Shown in pieces: positions 21,960-34,632 of a stretch of 64,000 nt of DNA; the first letter of the stretch is position 1, and every line of letters begins with the position of its first letter. Position numbers and translations under genes: made by a program. The notes beneath the pieces were generated by a model. That model was not told the origin of the DNA, made no database searches, and worked only from the letters and a program-made list of their open reading frames with translations. The DNA comes from Cyathus striatus (taxonomy: Eukaryota > Basidiomycota > Agaricomycetes > Agaricales > Nidulariaceae), in contig JAOVFP010000007.1 of assembly GCA_025738555.1 (NCBI GenBank), forward strand, positions 1,426,001 through 1,490,000. Direction: 5' to 3'.

Positions 21960-23858
21960 AATTTAAGGACCATTAGTTGTTTTAGGCAAATTAGGATTGG
22001 CCCCCCTCTTATTTTTCCTAATTTCAACTTATTCCACCATATTTCAACCTATTCCACCATATTTCGACACATTTGCAAGAATAAGAATCATTTAAGAATG
22101 TTTTAGTACTGAATTAATTGATATATCTAACATGTTATTTCACAAATAAGTCAAAGAAATCACTAGCATTGAAATGTACTAATACATGAACTACATAATA
22201 ACTAACATAAATAAGATATATACATAAGCCACCATTCACTAACTAACATAACAGGTACACTAACACTCGTGTAACAGCAGTATGCAAGTGTTACGATACA
22301 ACACCCTCAGTCACTTAACACAGCATATAACAATACACGAGAACAACCCACCTGCCACACCTCCTTTACCATTCAACACGCACTAAGAGCCCATTAAGCA
22401 TCACAACCTCTGTGGTTTCTGTGTGTGGTCGGCTCATGTGTGAAGTGATAAGCTGCTGGGTCTGTATTGATGACAATGCTGTATGAAGGAATGGGGAAAA
22501 GAGGGAAGGTAGTTCGTCTACTGCATGCTGCACTCCAATACAGGGAAGGCTTACCTGTCATCAACTGTCTCGTCTAAGCATAGGAGCATAAGCTCGTTTT
22601 CCATCAGACCAGCAACGAAGTACAGAGTGAGAATAACAAGCAAAAAAATTGAGGTGGACATAAGATGATGTGTCGAGAGGATGTTGATGCGTTGGAGAAG
22701 AGATAGTCGACGTAAGCAGGAGGCAAAGGAAATCTCTAGGCATAGTGAAGGAGAAGAGGGGAAGAGAGCAGAGGAGCAGTGGGGCAAAAGAGCAGGAGGG
22801 TAGAGGAAGAGGAGGGTAAGAATTGAAAGCGGTAACCATTTGGTTCAAGTTGAATTCAGGCTCCGACGTGCTATGCTGACACATTGACACGTTGATGACA
22901 ATGTGGCAAATTCCGACTTGTCACATGACCGGATCAGACCGGTGTGAACGGAGTTTGGAATGACTTCATGAAATTCTGACTCGTCAATGCAACATGCGTC
23001 AATGTGTTGCCCGAGAAGTTGGGTTTCACTGATTGGTCTTCTGTTAACTTATGTATGTGCGTTAAGTACTCACTCTTTGTATCCCTCTCCCCCGCAAATT
23101 ATGTATATAAATTACAACAGTTAAGTAACAACTACTAAGCACTACAACCTATTTACAAGCAGTATAAGTTACTGTAAAAATCATATCTCAAAGATATGAT
23201 TTTCACATAACACTAATGGTGGTCAAATTAAGTTGAACAAAGTACATTTTAGTGATTTATTAGTATTCCTTTTACTTAGAAACCATTATTCTGTCCTAAC
23301 CCAATACTTTATTGTCTTAATATTTTTGCATTAGCTCAAATAAGCGAATTTTAGTACATATTTGGTACATATTAGATACAGTGCACCTTTTATTAGCTTA
23401 AATATACTAATGATCTCTAAATCTGGCTAACCCTAACTTATATACACTAATTATCTCTAAATTTAGCTAACTTTATTAATTTAGCCAGTTGGGAATTTCC
23501 TGATGTTAAAAGTATAGAAATGTCGTAGACGGGTGGAAGGAGACCAGCTCTGAAAAAACTATTATGACAATGGAACCCACTCTTTTAATGTGCACTACAT
23601 CTATATATGCCTCACATTCCCCTGTAGCCCACTGTGCCTGAGACATGATACATTTGATGACCCCTACGTGGATGCAACTTTATGAGATCACTGCCTTGTA
23701 ACCTAGACTGTCGCGCATACTATACTAATGATCTAAGCCTCCAAACTGATTGTACATCTGAACAAATATACTATATGTCTATACATAAGATTATCTCTTC
23801 GCACTGTATGTTTATCGTTAATAACGCCATTTTGCTACCGCGAAAGTACGTAGTGTTA
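21960..23858. other. Intergenic, no supported gene
   Basis: AT-rich at 23100-23520. A duplicated CTATTCCACCATATTTC motif occurs at about 22030-22060. Short serine/leucine-rich minus ORFs at 22551-22890 look like chance. Confidence 0.4.
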
Positions 23859-24117
23859 CAAGTAGTGGGTACATGATTACACTCGGACACACAACGCCCC
23901 ACAAGCCTACCGCTTGACATTGATTGATTAAAACAAAGCATTACCTTACTGTCCACATTCATATGATGCAGGTAAATTTTTTGTTTGAAACTGCTTACCT
24001 GGGACGTAAAAATTCGAAGCGGTTACAGCGTATATTTTAAGTGTTATCCCATAGATGCCTAGGCGGATTTAAACACGGAGAATTAAAATGTTATAGCGAT
24101 CACACGAGTGTACATCA
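23859..24117 (-). repeat. Dispersed repeat, copy B
   Basis: Inverted copy of 3996-4255. Its right end is cut by the TIR element that starts at about 24118. Confidence 0.8.
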
Positions 24118-27100
24118 TAACGGTCAAAGTGCACATTTAATGTGCAGCGCAAACACTTTTTGATGGAGCGCAAACATTTCGCGCGTTGTTCGGCGCACAC
24201 GTTTTTGGTCCCAGCGCAAATATTTCAACTGAGCGCAAACATTCTTCGTCCCAGCGCAAACATTTCTGACGCGTAAACACATTTAAATTCGAGTCTAGTG
24301 CATACTTTTCAGGACGTTGTAAGGCCAAAGCTCTTAGAGTCTTAAGACAAGGTGAGATAACTTTCATATAATAAAAATATTATTTATCCTCTACAAAGAA
24401 CATACAACTTGTAACTACAGTATGGATTCCACACTAGATACTTTACACGATGAGAAGATGACATAACCCTGGCTCAATCTCACCAGCGATCAAGCAGCCC
24501 TTGTGGCATACACTAAGGAAGGGCACCGGTTAATCAGTAATTTAAAATAATAATCCGTAGTCCCAAACAAAAAGTCATGTTATGCGAGACAATTATAACA
24601 GACCCTGTACGCTCATCGCCAGACACGGCACAAGCATAGACATAGGTCCCCACCACCCTCAGAACCGGCTGCGAGCCCATATGTCCCCATCATCCCCATT
24701 TCTCTTGGGAGCCGAAAACACCCGGAGAACAGGAATCGATCCAAAATACTGTCCCAGTACCACCTTCCTGCACAGTGTTATCAGACCTTGCACAGGTTCC
24801 GAAATGACACAAACAGACAACGACATTGGGAGCTTTGTTTCCTACTGGTGTCATTGCACTGGAAATGAGCTTGGGCGAAACATTGAAGAGGACATGAGTG
24901 AGCAAGTGCTGATAGGAGAGGTGGGAGGGTGGAAATGTCTAGGTTTATATTAGGATTGAGGGTTTCAGGTGCGGAGAGCGAGGATTTACTCACAGATTTG
25001 GATGTAGTTTAGAGGTGAACTTGACATATGATTTGGGTAGTTGTAAGTAGAAACAATTGGGGAATAAGCACCATAATGAGACAGACCTGTCAACACATCA
25101 CTCCATATGCGCGAGTTCTATCTAGACATCCTGAACTTCTTTGTCCTACCAAGATTCATCTTTGCGTGTTGGGTTCGTTCTTTGAATTCGAATGATGCAC
25201 CACCTGGAATAACATAGCATAACAAAAGCAAACGTGAAGATAGGAGGAGTTGACGAGGAGTTTGCGAAATTCAAACGAATGAATGTCAATGTCAATGTAC
25301 ATGCACGTAAACTAGTCACACTGTCATGGACCGTACTATCGTTGATCAGTACTTCACAACCCCCGTCAATTCGCACTCTTTGAAATATCGCAACACCCAC
25401 TGCACGTACATCTATAAATTTTGGTACACTCAAACACCATGCATACTCCAATCGATATCCCAATTTTTGTAAGGATTGAAACATTATTCCTGATGTCCCA
25501 TTGAAAAGGAAGTTTTGGTGGGATTGTCACGCTTGCCGTTCTGCCGATGGAAGGACATCTCCGAAAGACACGCCCACATAATCACATTCCTTCAGCAAGG
25601 ATGCCGGCTTTGAATATATCCGGCATCCAGCGTCCAGCTGAGCAAGGTCGCGGCTCAAGCCTTTTTCATTCGCGTCGCTTCTCTCCTCTCATCACTCACC
25701 ATTTGCCCGAACGCTCATCTCAACATCCTCAATTCTAGTCTCTGTATTCTAGTTAAGCCCTCGGCGGACCTCCAATAGGCTCATGACATTGCATGACAAG
25801 CTCCAAAAAATGCAGCTCGGTGGGAGTTGCAGAGTAGTGATCAATGATAGTATCTCGTGCAATGAGTGATGGGACATCAACAAGATGGGCACGTGTGTTT
25901 GTGTATGTGTTCATTGGCATTGTTTGGCAATAGGCTCTACTTGTCAACGCCATTGGCCAACACGTTGAATCACATCCAACTTTGGTCTAATTCCTTGTCT
26001 CGTCTCAATCTCTTCTCATACTCTTGTAACATCTTCAATATGCTATGTGATGGCATATCACTCTAGACCTCAAGAACGAGCCAGGAATCTGTAGATGATT
26101 CATATCTTGGTAGGACGAAGAAACTCACGAAGTCTCTCTCAGTCTGTTACGAATCTACCGCTATATTCGGCATTCTGAATGACATTCACAACTTAGATGG
26201 TACGTGTAGTATAGGAACTCATGTGTATGGCGGGCAGGACACGGTGAGGGAGTGGTGTGGTGACAGGTCTGACCTGATATGCTTCAAGGTCAGCAGAACG
26301 ACATGGAGAAAGGTGCACCCTCATGCACTGAAGCAGGAGAACACAGGAGGTGAGTGGTTATCCACAGCATTGAAACCCGCACATTTAGCTAATCTACTAC
26401 TTCATTAGGTTGTTCTGGCCTCAGGCCTCTTCCCAGCTCTTGCGCAGCCCCACCGTTACGATCGCAATCACCCTATTTTGAGAAGGGTCTGACAGGTGTA
26501 CATTTGCCTGCGGCTCTGTACTACTCGTAAAGCATCAACTGGAGACCACCCTATCGGAGTCGAATGACTGAGCAACTGCCTCCCCCTTGCGCTATATGAC
26601 ACCCTGAGCGGTACTTTGCTGTAGAACTCAACGCACACTGCCGGCATCCGAAGGTTATATCTCTTGTGGATACCATTGTGAAAGGTGTGGGGCACTAAGG
26701 TTCTGAATTTCGAGGCTAGTATGAGAAGAACTAGTGCGTGAGGTGTTTCAACTGGTCACAGCATAGTTCATGGCAAGTTCTTCCTTTTCCCCGCAAGCTG
26801 GGCCTTGTCAACTTCCATGCCATCTCATAGGTGTCGATACCTCCTTCCCCTCCTTCCCGCTTTCTCCTTCTCTTTGTGTACATTATCTGTCTACTATATC
26901 ATTGCGTAACTTACTTTTCTTTTGTATTATATTAATATATATATTTATGAATTTTTATTTCGTTAATAACTTCATGTGAATGGTGAGACTCAAATATATT
27001 GGGCGCTATCGAATTTCTGTTGACTTCAAAATTTTCGCCAAAAATGTGTGCTGCAGAAAATGTGTGTGCGGTACAGAAATGTTTGCACTGGGATGAAAAA

Positions 27101-27230
27101 TGTTTGTGCTCGGTTGAAATGTTTGCGCTGGGACCAAAAATGTGTGCGCCGAACAACACGCGAAATGTTTGCGCCCCATCAAAAGTGTTTGCGCTGCACA
27201 TTAAATGTGCACTTTGACCGCCATAATATA
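24118..27230. mobile_element. 3.1-kb TIR element with GCGCAAACATTT subterminal repeats
   Basis: The left end (CGGTCAAAGTGCACATTTAA) and right end are inverted copies over about 170 bp. Both contain the same series of GCGCAAACATTT motifs and the GTTGTTCGGCGCACAC block. The interior (24560-26700) has only short ORFs and no recognisable transposase, so it is non-autonomous or carries unrelated cargo. The target duplication is not clear; TA is possible. Confidence 0.85.
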
Positions 27231-27506
27231 TTGTGTATTCCCCTACCACAATGGTTCTTAACTACAATTTATACTATAATTTATTGTACATGTATGTATT
27301 GTGTAAAATTAAACTTAATGCATAGTGTTTCAGATGAAATTCTCTGTGTGAAATGAAATTGTCATAAAGTTGACTTGCTTTAAGTATAACTGGTATAGTA
27401 TGCTAAAATTGCTTAATTCCTGTAAAACTTATCAACACATATCATATTTTGATTAGTACAGTAATATCACTATTTTAGCAGATGGGGATTTTCCTGATGT
27501 AGAGGG
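27231..27506. other. Short AT-rich stretch between two elements
   Basis: No coding signal. It directly joins the right end of the TIR element to the truncated LTR. Confidence 0.5.
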
Positions 27507-27582
27507 AAGATGTATATGGCAGTAAAGTCACGTGGGATCGGACTTTACTCATCTGTAACTAGTCAGTCGCAGAACCGCTACA
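27507..27582 (-). repeat. Truncated 3' LTR of gypsy element 2
   Basis: 76 bp matching 39587-39662, reading TGTAG on the minus strand. It is preceded on that strand by a purine-rich tract (GATGAGGAGGG), the expected polypurine primer site. The remaining LTR is missing beyond 27507. Confidence 0.85.
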
Positions 27583-27615
27583 TACGCCCTCCTCATCGGT
27601 TAGAATAACAGATGA

Positions 27616-28422
27616 TTATAAAATGAGGGGACGGGGTCGTCCATTACCTTTCTTGTTGCTACGAGTTGGGTATGGGTCATAACGGGGTTTCTTGTGGGGT
27701 TGAGAACCGTCTTCGGTATTATGTTGTGATTTGTAGAAGCACCGTTCCATAATACTAAGTCGTTCTTCATCGAGGGTGCCATCGGGTAAGATGAGTCGTA
27801 AGTTCCTTAATTGGTCGTAAATATGTGGATCTGTTTTCTTGTGGGTGTCTTGGATTCTGATGCCACTGGGTCCACTTGCAGCAGGTGAAGGGAGTACCCA
27901 TTGGTTAGAGTCCGGATCAAATGTAATGAATTTGCTTCCGGATTCTGGGTGAGCATTGAAAATGGTCGCAAAGTCTTGATAACCAAGAGGTATGGGTCCC
28001 CATTGTTTACGACGGATGAGGGAGTCGAATTTAAGGTAAGAGATGACTGCATATAGGTCAACAGAGAAAATGTTCCCATGTTGGTCTTTAATGAACCATA
28101 TATTGATATTGTTGTTGTCCAAGAAGCTTCATACTCCAGAATCTGTGAATTTCGGTTGGGCCAACAAGATTCTGAGTTCCTTGTTGTTCACATAGGATAT
28201 GCAAAATAGTACTGGTGCCGGAGTAGGAGAGGTGTAGTTGGAAGGGGGTCGAGGTGCGACACAATTGTGTGTTGTGGGTACAGGTGATGTCGGTGTATTG
28301 ACATCGGATAGTGATGAGGTGTGTACTTTGGGAATGCATGGCAGCGAATGTATGATTTCATGTGTGGGGGCATGAGTAGACATTCCTGTAGTGGGCACAT
28401 AGAAAATTCCGGGCATGCACAA
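27616..28422 (-). pseudogene. Third ORF of gypsy element 2, downstream of pol
   Basis: About 268 codons in one frame, with a single TGA at 28129-28131 between TDSGV and SFLDNNN. The N-terminal part is Pro/Thr-rich (TSPVPTTHN, NYTSPTPAP). The C-terminal part contains IWFIKDQHGNIFSVDLY, WGPIPLGYQDFATIFNAH and a basic end (KKPRYDPYPTRSNKKGNGRPR). No family recognised. Position after integrase and just before the polypurine tract is that of accessory or envelope-like ORFs in other elements, but no signal peptide or membrane segment is visible, so no such role is claimed. Confidence 0.55.
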
Positions 28423-28424
28423 AA

Positions 28425-28860
28425 GTGAGCGTGATTGAGTGTGCCATGCTCAAGGCCAAATTTTCAGGCACAAAAGTGAGCGTGATTGAGCATGTCACAC
28501 TCAAGGTATTTATTTTAGCTCTAAATGGCCCAATTGTGGGTCAAAAAGAGTGTAAATCAAATGTACATACTAGTGTTGTATGGCTGTGTCATATTGTGAA
28601 TGTGAGTGATGTTTTTAATCAAGATATGAAGTCAAATCTTGAAGAATAATATTTATACTTCATGCTCAAACAGGTGTGTGCACGCACACATCACGCTCAA
28701 GATTTCACTTCACGCTCAGGGTCAACATCTCATGCACAGGGTTCATACATTCACGCACAGGGTCTGAGTTTTCATGCTCAAGGTCATCAACTCACGCTCA
28801 AGGTCTGTCAACTCACGCTCAAAGTTTTTACTTCACGCTCACAAAAAAATTGTATGTTAC
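28425..28860 (+). repeat. Diverged GAGCGTGA repeats preceding the array
   Basis: Two copies of CACAAAAGTGAGCGTGATTG at 28419 and 28471, then spaced TCACGCTCAAGG motifs at 28695-28840. The same core motif as the dense array that follows, but irregularly spaced. Confidence 0.75.
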
Positions 28861-28924
28861 ATTTATATCTTGGCTTCACTTTCATGTGGGAGGAAAAGTA
28901 AGTTGGAAGTGTAATCTAAGTGAG

Positions 28925-31560
28925 CATGAATAGGAATACCAATTATGCTCAAGCTCAAGTTAAAGGACATTGAGCATGAGTGTAATACTTGTGAGCATGA
29001 ATAGGAATACCAATTATGCTCATGCTCAAGATAAAGGACATTGAACATGAGTGTAATACTTGTGAGTGTGAATGGGAATACCACACTCAGGCTCAAGTTA
29101 AAAACATTGAGCGTGAGTAGGAATACCACACTCACGATCAAGTTAAAAGACATTGAGTGTGAGTGTAATACTTGTGAGTGTGAATAGAAATACCACACTC
29201 ACACTCAAGTTAAAAAACATTGAGCGTGAGTGTGATACTTGTGAGCATGAATAGGAATACCAATTATGCTCACACTCAAGTTAAAAGACATTGAGCATGA
29301 GTGTAATACTTGTGAGTGTGAATAGGAATACCACACTCACACTCAAGTTAAAAAACATTGAGCGTGAGTAGGAATACCACACTCACGCTCAAGTTAAAAG
29401 ACATTGAGTGTGAGTGTAATACTTGTGAGCGTGAATAGGAATACAACACTCATGCTCAAGTTAAAAAACATTGAGTGTGAATAGGAATACCACACTCACG
29501 CTCAAGTTAAAAAATATTGAGCATGAGTAGGAATACCACACTCACGCTCAAGTTAAAAGACATTGAGTGTGAGTGTAATACTTATGAGCGTGAATAGGAA
29601 TACAACACTCACACTCAAGTTAAAAAACATTGAGCATGAGTAGGAATACCACACTCACGCTCAAGTTAAAAGGCATTGAGTGTGAGTGTAATACTTGTGA
29701 GCATGAATAGGAATACCACACTCATGCTCAAGTTAAAAAACATTGAGTGTGAGTAGGAATACCACACTCATGCTCAAGTTAAAAGACATTGAGTGTGAGT
29801 GTAATACTTGTGAGCGTGAATAGGAATACAACACTCACACTCAAGTTAAAAAAACATTGAGTGTGAGTAGGAATACCACACTCATGCTCAAGTTAGAAGA
29901 CATTGAGTGTGAGTGTAATACTTGTGAGCGTGAATAGGAATACCACACTCACGCTCAAGTTAAAAAACATTGAGCGTGAGTAGGAATACCACACTCATGC
30001 TCAAGTTAAAAGGCATTGAGTGTGAGTGTAATACTTGTGAGCATGAATAGGAATACAACACTCACACTCAAGTTAAAAAACATTGAGCGTGAGTAGGAAT
30101 ACCACACTCATGCTCAAGTTAAAAAACATTGAGTGTGAGTAGAAATACCACACTCACGCTCAAGTTAAAAAACATTGAGTGTGAGTAGGAATACCACACT
30201 CACGCTCAAGTTAAAAAACATTGAGCATGAGTAGGAATACCACACTCACACTCAAGTTAAAAAACATTGAGTGTGAGTAGGAATACCACACTCACGCTCA
30301 AGTTAAAAGACATTGAGTGTGAGTGTAATACTTGTGAGCGTGAATAGGAATACAACACTCATGCTCAAGTTAAAAGGCATTGAGTGTGAGTGTAATACTT
30401 GTGAGCGTGAATAGGAATACCACACTCATGCTCAAATTAAAAAACATTGAGTGTGAGTAGGAATACCACACTCATGCTCAAGTTAAATGACATTGAGTGT
30501 GAGTGTAATACTTGTGAGCGTGAATAGGAATACAACACTCACACTCAAGTTAAAAAACATTGAGCGTGAGTAGGAATACCACACTCATGCTCAAGTTAAA
30601 AAACATTGAGCGTGAGTAGGAATACCACACTCATGCTCAAGTTAAAAGACATTGAGTGTGAGTGTAATACTTATGAGTGTGAATAGGAATACCACACTCA
30701 CGCTCAAGTTAAAAAACATTGAGCGTGAGTAGGAATACCACACTCATGCTCAAGTTAAAAGGCATTGAGTGTGAGTGTAATACTTGTGAGCATGAATAGG
30801 AATACAACACTCACACTCAAGTTAAAAAACATTGAGCGTGAGTAGGAATACCACACTCATGCTCAAGTTAAAAAACATTGAGTGTGAGTAGAAATACCAC
30901 ACTCACGCTCAAGTTAAAAAACATTGAGTGTGAGTAGGAATACCACACTCACGCTCAAGTTAAAAAACATTGAGCATGAGTAGGAATACCACACTCACGC
31001 TCAAGTTAAACGACATTGAGTGTGAGTGTAATACTTGTGAGTGTGAATAGGAATACCACACTCACACTCAAGTTAAAAAACATTGAGCGTGAGTAGGAAT
31101 ACCACACTCATGCTCAAGTTAAAAGACATTGAGTGTGAGTGTAATACTTGTGAGTGTGAATAGGAATACAACACTCACACTCAAGTTAAAAAACATTGAA
31201 CGTGAGTAGGAATACCACACTCATGCTCAAGTTAAAAAACATTGAGCATGAGTAGGAATACCACACTAACGCTCAAGTTAAAAGACATTGAGTGTGAGTG
31301 TAATACTTGTGAGCATGAATAGGAATACCAATTATACTCATGCTCAAGTTAAAGGGCATTGAGCATGAGTGTAATATTTGTGAGCATGAACAGGAATACC
31401 AATCATGCTCATGCTCAAGTGAAATATAAGTGTAATATTTGTGAGCATGAGTAAAAATGCCAATTACACTCACACTCAAGTTAAAGGACATTGAGTGCAA
31501 GTGTAAATAAGTATTATAAATGTGATAGAATACCTATCATGCTCATGCTCAAATCAAAGG
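28925..31560. repeat. Hairpin tandem array of 46-bp and about 67-bp units
   Basis: The short unit reads CATTGAGCGTGAGTAGGAAT then ACCACACTCACGCTCAAGTT plus an A-run. The long unit adds about 21 bp (GTAATACTTGTGAGCGTGA). There are roughly 45-50 units. Each unit contains an 11-bp inverted pair (TTGAGCGTGAG / CTCACGCTCAA) separated by 13 bp, so every unit can form a hairpin or cruciform. Units differ mainly at one CpG (CG, TG or CA). The array lies between pol and the third ORF of gypsy element 2. Confidence 0.95.
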
Positions 31561-31619
31561 GCATTGAGTATGAGTGTAAATATAATACTGACATGCAGTT
31601 ATACTATGCAAATATGTGT

Positions 31620-31880
31620 GATAGGTAGTAGTCTATCCTGTATTGCTCCCTGCTTCATTGTGAATTTCCCTGCTTTGTTATTAAGCCCCCTTCCTTGTTC
31701 TGAAGTTCCCTACTTCGCTGTAAAGCCCCATTCTTAGTTTTGAATTTCCCATGGTCTCTGCTTCACTGTGAATCCCCCTGCCTTGTTCTGATTTTTCCTG
31801 CTTCATTGTAAAGCTTCCTGTAATTTTCTGAGCCCCCTGTTTCATTATAAACTTCCCCTGTTTCTACTGTTCAATATATA
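31620..31880. repeat. Degenerate CCCTGCTTCATTGT repeats
   Basis: About ten imperfect, roughly 20-25 bp units around CTGCTTCATTGT/CCTTGTTCTGAA, just downstream of the integrase end. They resemble, on the opposite strand, the GAATGAAGCAGG repeats at 60340-60530. Confidence 0.6.
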
Positions 31881-31893
31881 CCATTCTATAGCT

Positions 31894-34632
31894 CTATAAA
31901 TTTTTAATGGGTATTGTGATGTATTCTGTGGAGACATATACCATATCTTTGGTAGTGATACGTGACCACTGTCTCTTTCTATTGGCTGTTCTGACTTGTT
32001 TTAGTCTGTGGAATAGAATGCTGTTGTGGGCTGACATTATCATATTTTTTAGACATTGTGTGAACATTCTTATGCCAACGTGTTCAGACTTGTCTTGGGT
32101 TTCCCATATGAATGATCTCGGCATTCGTCCCATGTTCAGGAAGAATGGTGTGTATCTGGTCGTTTCAGAACATGCTAAGTTTATTGCAAATTCTACTGCT
32201 GGTAGTCTGCTAACCCAGTCTTTTTGTTTAGTTGATATTGAGGTTCGTATCATAGTGGTGATTGTTTTATTGGCGTGTTTGGTTGCGCCATTGGACTGTG
32301 GATGGTAAGTGCTAGACATTCTTAGCTTCGTTCCTATTAATTCATGCAATGTTCTCCAGAATATGCTTGTAAATAGGACATCTCTATCGCTTACTATGTT
32401 TTTTGGTAGGCCATGGTGTTTATAGACTTCGGCGAATACTAACTCTGCAATTTCTTTTGCCTTATAGTTTGCATGGCTTGGTACCAGGTGTACCATGCCT
32501 GTTAATAGGTCTATGATTACTGTTATTTCATCATAAGTACCGTCTCTATCTTCTGATGGTGGCAGTGGTCTGACGAAGTCAATGCATATCGATTCCCATG
32601 GTTTCGTGGGTATTTCGAGAGGGTTCAATAATCCTAGTGGCTTTTGGTGGTTTGGTTTGCTTCGTCTGAATGTCATACAGGTATCGCAGTATGCTTGTGT
32701 ATCTTTGATTATATCTTTCCACCATACATAATCCCTAAGGTATGTTATTGTTTTTCTAGCACCTAGATGTGCTAATATAGAATGTGCTTCTGCTATTACC
32801 ACTTCTCTGGCACTTCTGCCATTACTTAGTATGATCTTAGGTATGCAAAATACTTTTCTGTCTTTCAGTTTCAGGTATACTAATTGTTCGTTAGGTATAG
32901 TACTGGTAACTTCGAAGTTTTTGTAACCTTTGGGGTTTTCTAGTATATCTGTGAAGGATTTATCCTCCTGATATTGTCCTTTAAGTAAGGTGAGTAAATT
33001 TGCGCCCTCTGCTCCCTCGCTGATTGCATCTAGCAGTGTAGGTGCCGTGGAAAGGAAGACATTGTCATTAGTTTCATAATTGGTTAATTTGAGTGCTTCT
33101 GAATTGTGTGTGGGGGTTGGTTGTTCATTTAGTGCGGATTCTGTAGGTTGTATTGCAGTTTCGACATTTTCTGCGGTACTCATGCCCTCCCATCGTTCTG
33201 CAGGTCCTTTAAGAACGATGCGGCCTTTCATTTGCTTGGCAAATTCTTTCAACATTTCAGGCCAGCCTGTTTCTGCAGGTTCGGGTTGTTTTTGTAGGCG
33301 CCTGGTGCGTGTACCTGTGCCCTCCAAGTCAATGGTGAGGGGCATAATTATTAGTGTCGATTCAAGTATATCATTATTAATGATATTGTGATAGGTGTAT
33401 TTGCTCCTGGTGCATACCATGCCAGGAGCATCGTTCAAGTATATGTGCAAGAGTGCATCTGAGACCACATTGTCAGTGCCAGGTACATATATTATTTCGA
33501 AGTCGAATTCACCGACTTTTTCAATCCACCATGTCTGATGTGGGGATAATTCTTTCTGAAGTAGAAAGTGTACAAGTGGCTTGTGATCCGTATACCAGTG
33601 GAAGTGTATTCCTTGTAGGAGGTCTCTATATCTCAGCATTGTTTCAAGTCCTGCCAGAAACTCAATTTCATGCACAGGATACTTTTGCTGAGTGACATTC
33701 AACTTTGCAGAGTAAAATGAGGCTACTTTAGCTGTTTGCCAATCCTCGCCTTGGGAGATTACACCGCCAATACCTGAGAGGCAACCATCGGTGATGATAT
33801 TTACTGGTGGCACATCTTCGCCATATACGAGGGGTATATGGTGGTGCTCACAGTGTATTGTGGTGAGGTTCTGGATATTTTGGAATGCGCGTTGGTGCAT
33901 ATATTCCCATCTAAATGGTACTTGGTCGCTTGTTAATTCATGTAATATACCTATAGGGATACAGATGCGATCTATATCGTCCGCTAGATATCCGGCTGCA
34001 CCTAGGAAACCTTGGAGGAGGTCCTGGTTTGTAGGTGGTTTCCATTGTGCAAGGGCATCAACCTTGTCGGGGTCCATTCAGATGCCTTCATCATCAATGA
34101 TGCGGCCGAGGATCTGGAGTTCAGGTTGTAAGAATTTTAGTTTCTTCTCGCTTAAGTAGAACTGATTATTTCTTAGGATGTCAATTACAGTCTTTACATG
34201 TTCTACATGATCTGTAAGTGTGTTGGAATAAATTATAATATCATCCAGGTACACATCCATGAAGTGGCCAATGTAGGGGGAGAATAAATTGTTCATTACA
34301 GATTGGAAGGTAGCTGCTGCGTTGCAGTCCCCTTGCTGTATGACAAGACTGACCATTGTGCCATTAGGAGTATTCATGGCTGAATTGAGTACATCTTCTG
34401 GGTCTATATGAATTTGTTCATAGGCATCCTGTCTGTCGACGATCGAGTGGGATTTTGCATGGGCCACTCTTAAGATGCTATCGATTTTGGGTAAAACAAC
34501 CATTCGTAATCTTACTGGTTCCTCTGATTTACCAGTTTTCTTCAGGAGAAGCATGGGGACTGTGTTATGTCCTGTTGTAGATTTCCATCATCCTGTTTTC
34601 ACATAGACATCGCGCTTTTCATTCCAAAGTGG
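31894..34632 (-). pseudogene. Gypsy element 2 pol: RT, RNase H, integrase
   Basis: 34080-34632 encodes RT: PLWNEKRDVYVKTG, LLLKKTGKSEE, DRQDAYEQIHI, VIQQGDCNAAATFQ and the catalytic YLDD box. The 727-codon stretch 31894-34077 starts with MDPDKVDALAQWKPP (RT end). RNase H follows (D97, E137/E139, D164, D207), then integrase with an HHCC finger (H432, H437, C464, C467) and catalytic D500 and D564. The third acidic residue, expected at 600 by D-35-E spacing, is lysine (codon 32278-32280). In-frame TGA codons at 34588-34590 and 34078-34080 break RT. Compared with family RTs, about 20 residues between LRMVV and LPKID are missing. The copy is inactive. Confidence 0.9.

Noticed and set aside
28863..31500. 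ORFs of HSHSQVLHSHSMSF type inside the array
   Set aside because: Periodic translation of the tandem repeat, not a protein under selection as far as visible.
28925..31560. Regular repeat-spacer pattern resembling a CRISPR array
   Set aside because: The spacers are themselves repeated, there are no cas genes, and the context is a eukaryotic retrotransposon.
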